Origin: Eubacterium sp. TM05-53
Lineage (GTDB): Bacteria > Bacillota_I > Bacilli_A > Erysipelotrichales > Erysipelotrichaceae
Direction: 5' to 3'
Length of the DNA stretch: 10,190 nucleotides
Assembly: GCF_003436425.1 (NCBI RefSeq)
Contig: NZ_QSPK01000052.1
Span: 1-10,190 of the forward strand
The first letter of the stretch is position 1. Each line of letters opens with the position of its first letter. The notes beneath the pieces are model-generated. The model had not been told where the DNA came from, did no database searches, and worked only from the letters and a program-made list of their open reading frames with translations. A program made the translations under genes and the position numbers. Shown here piece by piece: positions 9,486 through 10,190 of the stretch.

Positions 9486-9527
9486 ATGAATATTGGTTTA
9501 TTTCTATATTCATTGCCTTATCTTTAA
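9486..9527 (+). CDS. possible 13-residue hydrophobic peptide
   Basis: ATG 9486 follows AGGAGAG (9475-9481) at an ideal distance and opens a short frame encoding MNIGLFLYSLPYL, then TAA at 9525-9527. The stop lies in the right arm of a 7-bp hairpin (9514-9520 with 9525-9531, loop TCTT). A short peptide whose end falls in a hairpin is how leader peptides are often arranged, and the next gene (Rpn-family nuclease) starts 157 bases later. No good promoter was found for it, and so short a frame can arise by chance. Confidence 0.25.
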   Translation: MNIGLFLYSLPYL

Positions 9528-9585
9528 GGCACTTATAGAATAACATTTCATGTTGTCATAATTTTAGTATAACTTTGGTAAATAT

Positions 9586-9613
9586 TGTGAAATCCGATTG
9601 AATTATGTGAAAT
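9586..9613 (+). repeat. direct repeat TGTGAAAT, 20-base period
   Basis: TGTGAAAT occurs at 9586-9593 and 9606-9613, with starts 20 bases apart, about two helical turns, so both copies face the same side of the DNA. This fits a site for a dimeric or cooperative DNA-binding protein just downstream of the putative -10 at 9568. The repeat is short and AT-rich, so chance is possible. Confidence 0.3.
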
Positions 9614-9667
9614 TATCAAAATATGCATCTTTTTTGGAAAAGCCTCAATTTATTTCGTATATGAGAT

Positions 9668-9692
9668 AGGGGTGATGAAATCACATGAATAA
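9668..9692 (+). promoter_or_regulatory. ribosome binding site within a hairpin, with overlapping mini-frame
   Basis: AGGGGTGAT (9668-9676) is an extended Shine-Dalgarno 8 bases before ATG 9685. Its GTGAT (9672-9676) pairs exactly with ATCAC (9680-9684) around a GAA loop, so the hairpin ends directly at the start codon and can hide the site. A second ATG at 9675 opens a 5-codon frame (MKSHE) whose stop at 9690-9692 lies just past the real start, a further possible brake on translation. Confidence 0.4.
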
Positions 9693-10190
9693 ATCAAAAG
9701 ACAAAATTATGAAGGAGTTTTTAGAAAACAATGCCTATTTTGTCGACTTCTTTAATGCGTACTTCTTTGGTGGAGAAAGAGTTCTTAAACCTGAAAACTG
9801 TATGGAACTTGATTCAGAGATGAATGATTCGAATATGGATCTAGAAAAGCATGTGGATGTGATTCGTAAGTACAATGATGGAAATCTTTATAGTGCATTT
9901 ATTATTGAGAATCAAAGTTATGTGGATATGTCCATGGTTGTAAGGGCAGCTGCATATGAGTTTGTAGCGTATGACAGAATGTTAAAGAAGTCAAAGAAGA
10001 ATAAGTCAAAAGAAAAACTACCAATGGTGCACATTCTGGTATTCTATACAGGTGAAAGGCCTTGGAATGCGGCTAGACAGCTTTCTGAACTTGTAGAGGT
10101 GGATGAAAGGTTCAAATCTTATTTCCATGAATACAAAATGAATCTGATTGAAATCACAGGAAATACTTCATATAATTTTAATGAAGAAGA
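9685..10190 (+). CDS. Rpn-family recombination-promoting nuclease / PD-(D/E)XK transposase-like protein, partial
   Basis: The first 168 residues of a protein cut by the window edge; the frame is open to base 10190. It matches the Rpn/transposase-like family (PF04754 group): HVDVIRKYNDGNLYSAFIIENQS (56-78) carries the nuclease core with Asp58 and Glu75-x-Gln77 as likely active-site residues. Then come MVVRAAAYEFVAYD (84-97) and a hydrophobic strand VHILVFYTGERPW (115-127), all typical of the family. A Lys-rich stretch (101-112) precedes that strand. Family members cleave DNA and promote RecA-independent recombination; some act in phage defence or come in variable multi-copy sets. The start is supported by AGGGGTGAT, with an alternative ATG out of frame at 9675. 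Full length and the C-terminal DNA-recognition part cannot be seen here. Confidence 0.82.
   Translation, partial: MNKSKDKIMKEFLENNAYFVDFFNAYFFGGERVLKPENCMELDSEMNDSNMDLEKHVDVIRKYNDGNLYSAFIIENQSYVDMSMVVRAAAYEFVAYDRMLKKSKKNKSKEKLPMVHILVFYTGERPWNAARQLSELVEVDERFKSYFHEYKMNLIEITGNTSYNFNEE

Larger units (their letters stand above)
9371..9684. other. divergent intergenic region, 314 bases
   Basis: This gap separates yigZ (minus) from the Rpn-family gene (plus). From left to right it holds the yigZ promoter, the 17-bp hairpin, the possible 13-residue peptide with its hairpin, a -10-like TATAAC at 9568-9573 (no convincing -35), a direct repeat of TGTGAAAT, and the ribosome-binding-site hairpin of the last gene. 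If TATAAC is used, the nuclease mRNA has an untranslated leader of about 105 bases. No longer coding frame or RNA gene was recognised. Confidence 0.5.

Noticed and set aside
9685..10190. Insertion sequence with terminal repeats around the Rpn-family gene
   Set aside because: Rpn-family proteins resemble transposases in name only; no terminal inverted repeat or target duplication could be seen, and the right end is outside the window.

Overview
The window looks like chromosome from a low-GC Firmicute, most likely a gut bacterium of the Erysipelotrichia type. The basis is the AT-rich sequence, strong AGGAGG-type ribosome binding sites, tightly packed operons with ATGA and TAATG overlaps, a PTS/6-phospho-glycosidase gene set, and an Rpn-family (PD-(D/E)XK) nuclease gene. 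The taxonomic placement is inference; no rRNA or other marker gene is present.

Bases 1-7432 hold one plus-strand catabolic operon, or the downstream part of one. The order is: the end of an upstream gene; a terminator-like hairpin; a GH1 6-phospho-beta-glucosidase; a second, weaker hairpin; a ChbG/YdjC-type carbohydrate deacetylase; a cytosolic alpha/beta-hydrolase esterase; a second GH1 6-phospho-beta-glucosidase; a decayed histidine phosphatase (phosphoglycerate-mutase family) gene; a ROK-family sugar kinase; two different small PTS IIB-type proteins; and a Cof-type HAD phosphatase. From the deacetylase onward the genes abut or overlap, which implies translational coupling. Together they suggest intake of a beta-glucoside or chitobiose-like sugar as a phosphate, removal of acyl groups inside the cell by the deacetylase and the esterase, cleavage by two GH1 enzymes of different specificity, and handling of the released sugars by the ROK kinase and HAD phosphatase. 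No IIC or IIA gene lies inside the window, although one could lie just upstream.

Bases 7433-7563 are a convergent junction with three stacked hairpins: a 40-base two-part hairpin, a rho-independent terminator for the operon, and a bidirectional terminator whose stem overlaps the last codons of the minus-strand gene.

Bases 7564-9370 carry three minus-strand genes. yigZ (IMPACT family) comes first and appears to make a leaderless mRNA. It is followed by a small two-helix membrane protein and a GNAT-type acetyltransferase-like protein, which share an ATGA overlap.

Bases 9371-9684 are a divergent intergenic region with unusually dense structure: the yigZ promoter, a perfect 17-bp hairpin, a possible 13-residue peptide with a strong ribosome binding site, a 7-bp hairpin, a direct repeat, and a small hairpin over the ribosome binding site of the last gene. 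From 9685 to the window end runs the start of an Rpn-family nuclease/transposase-like gene, cut by the window edge.
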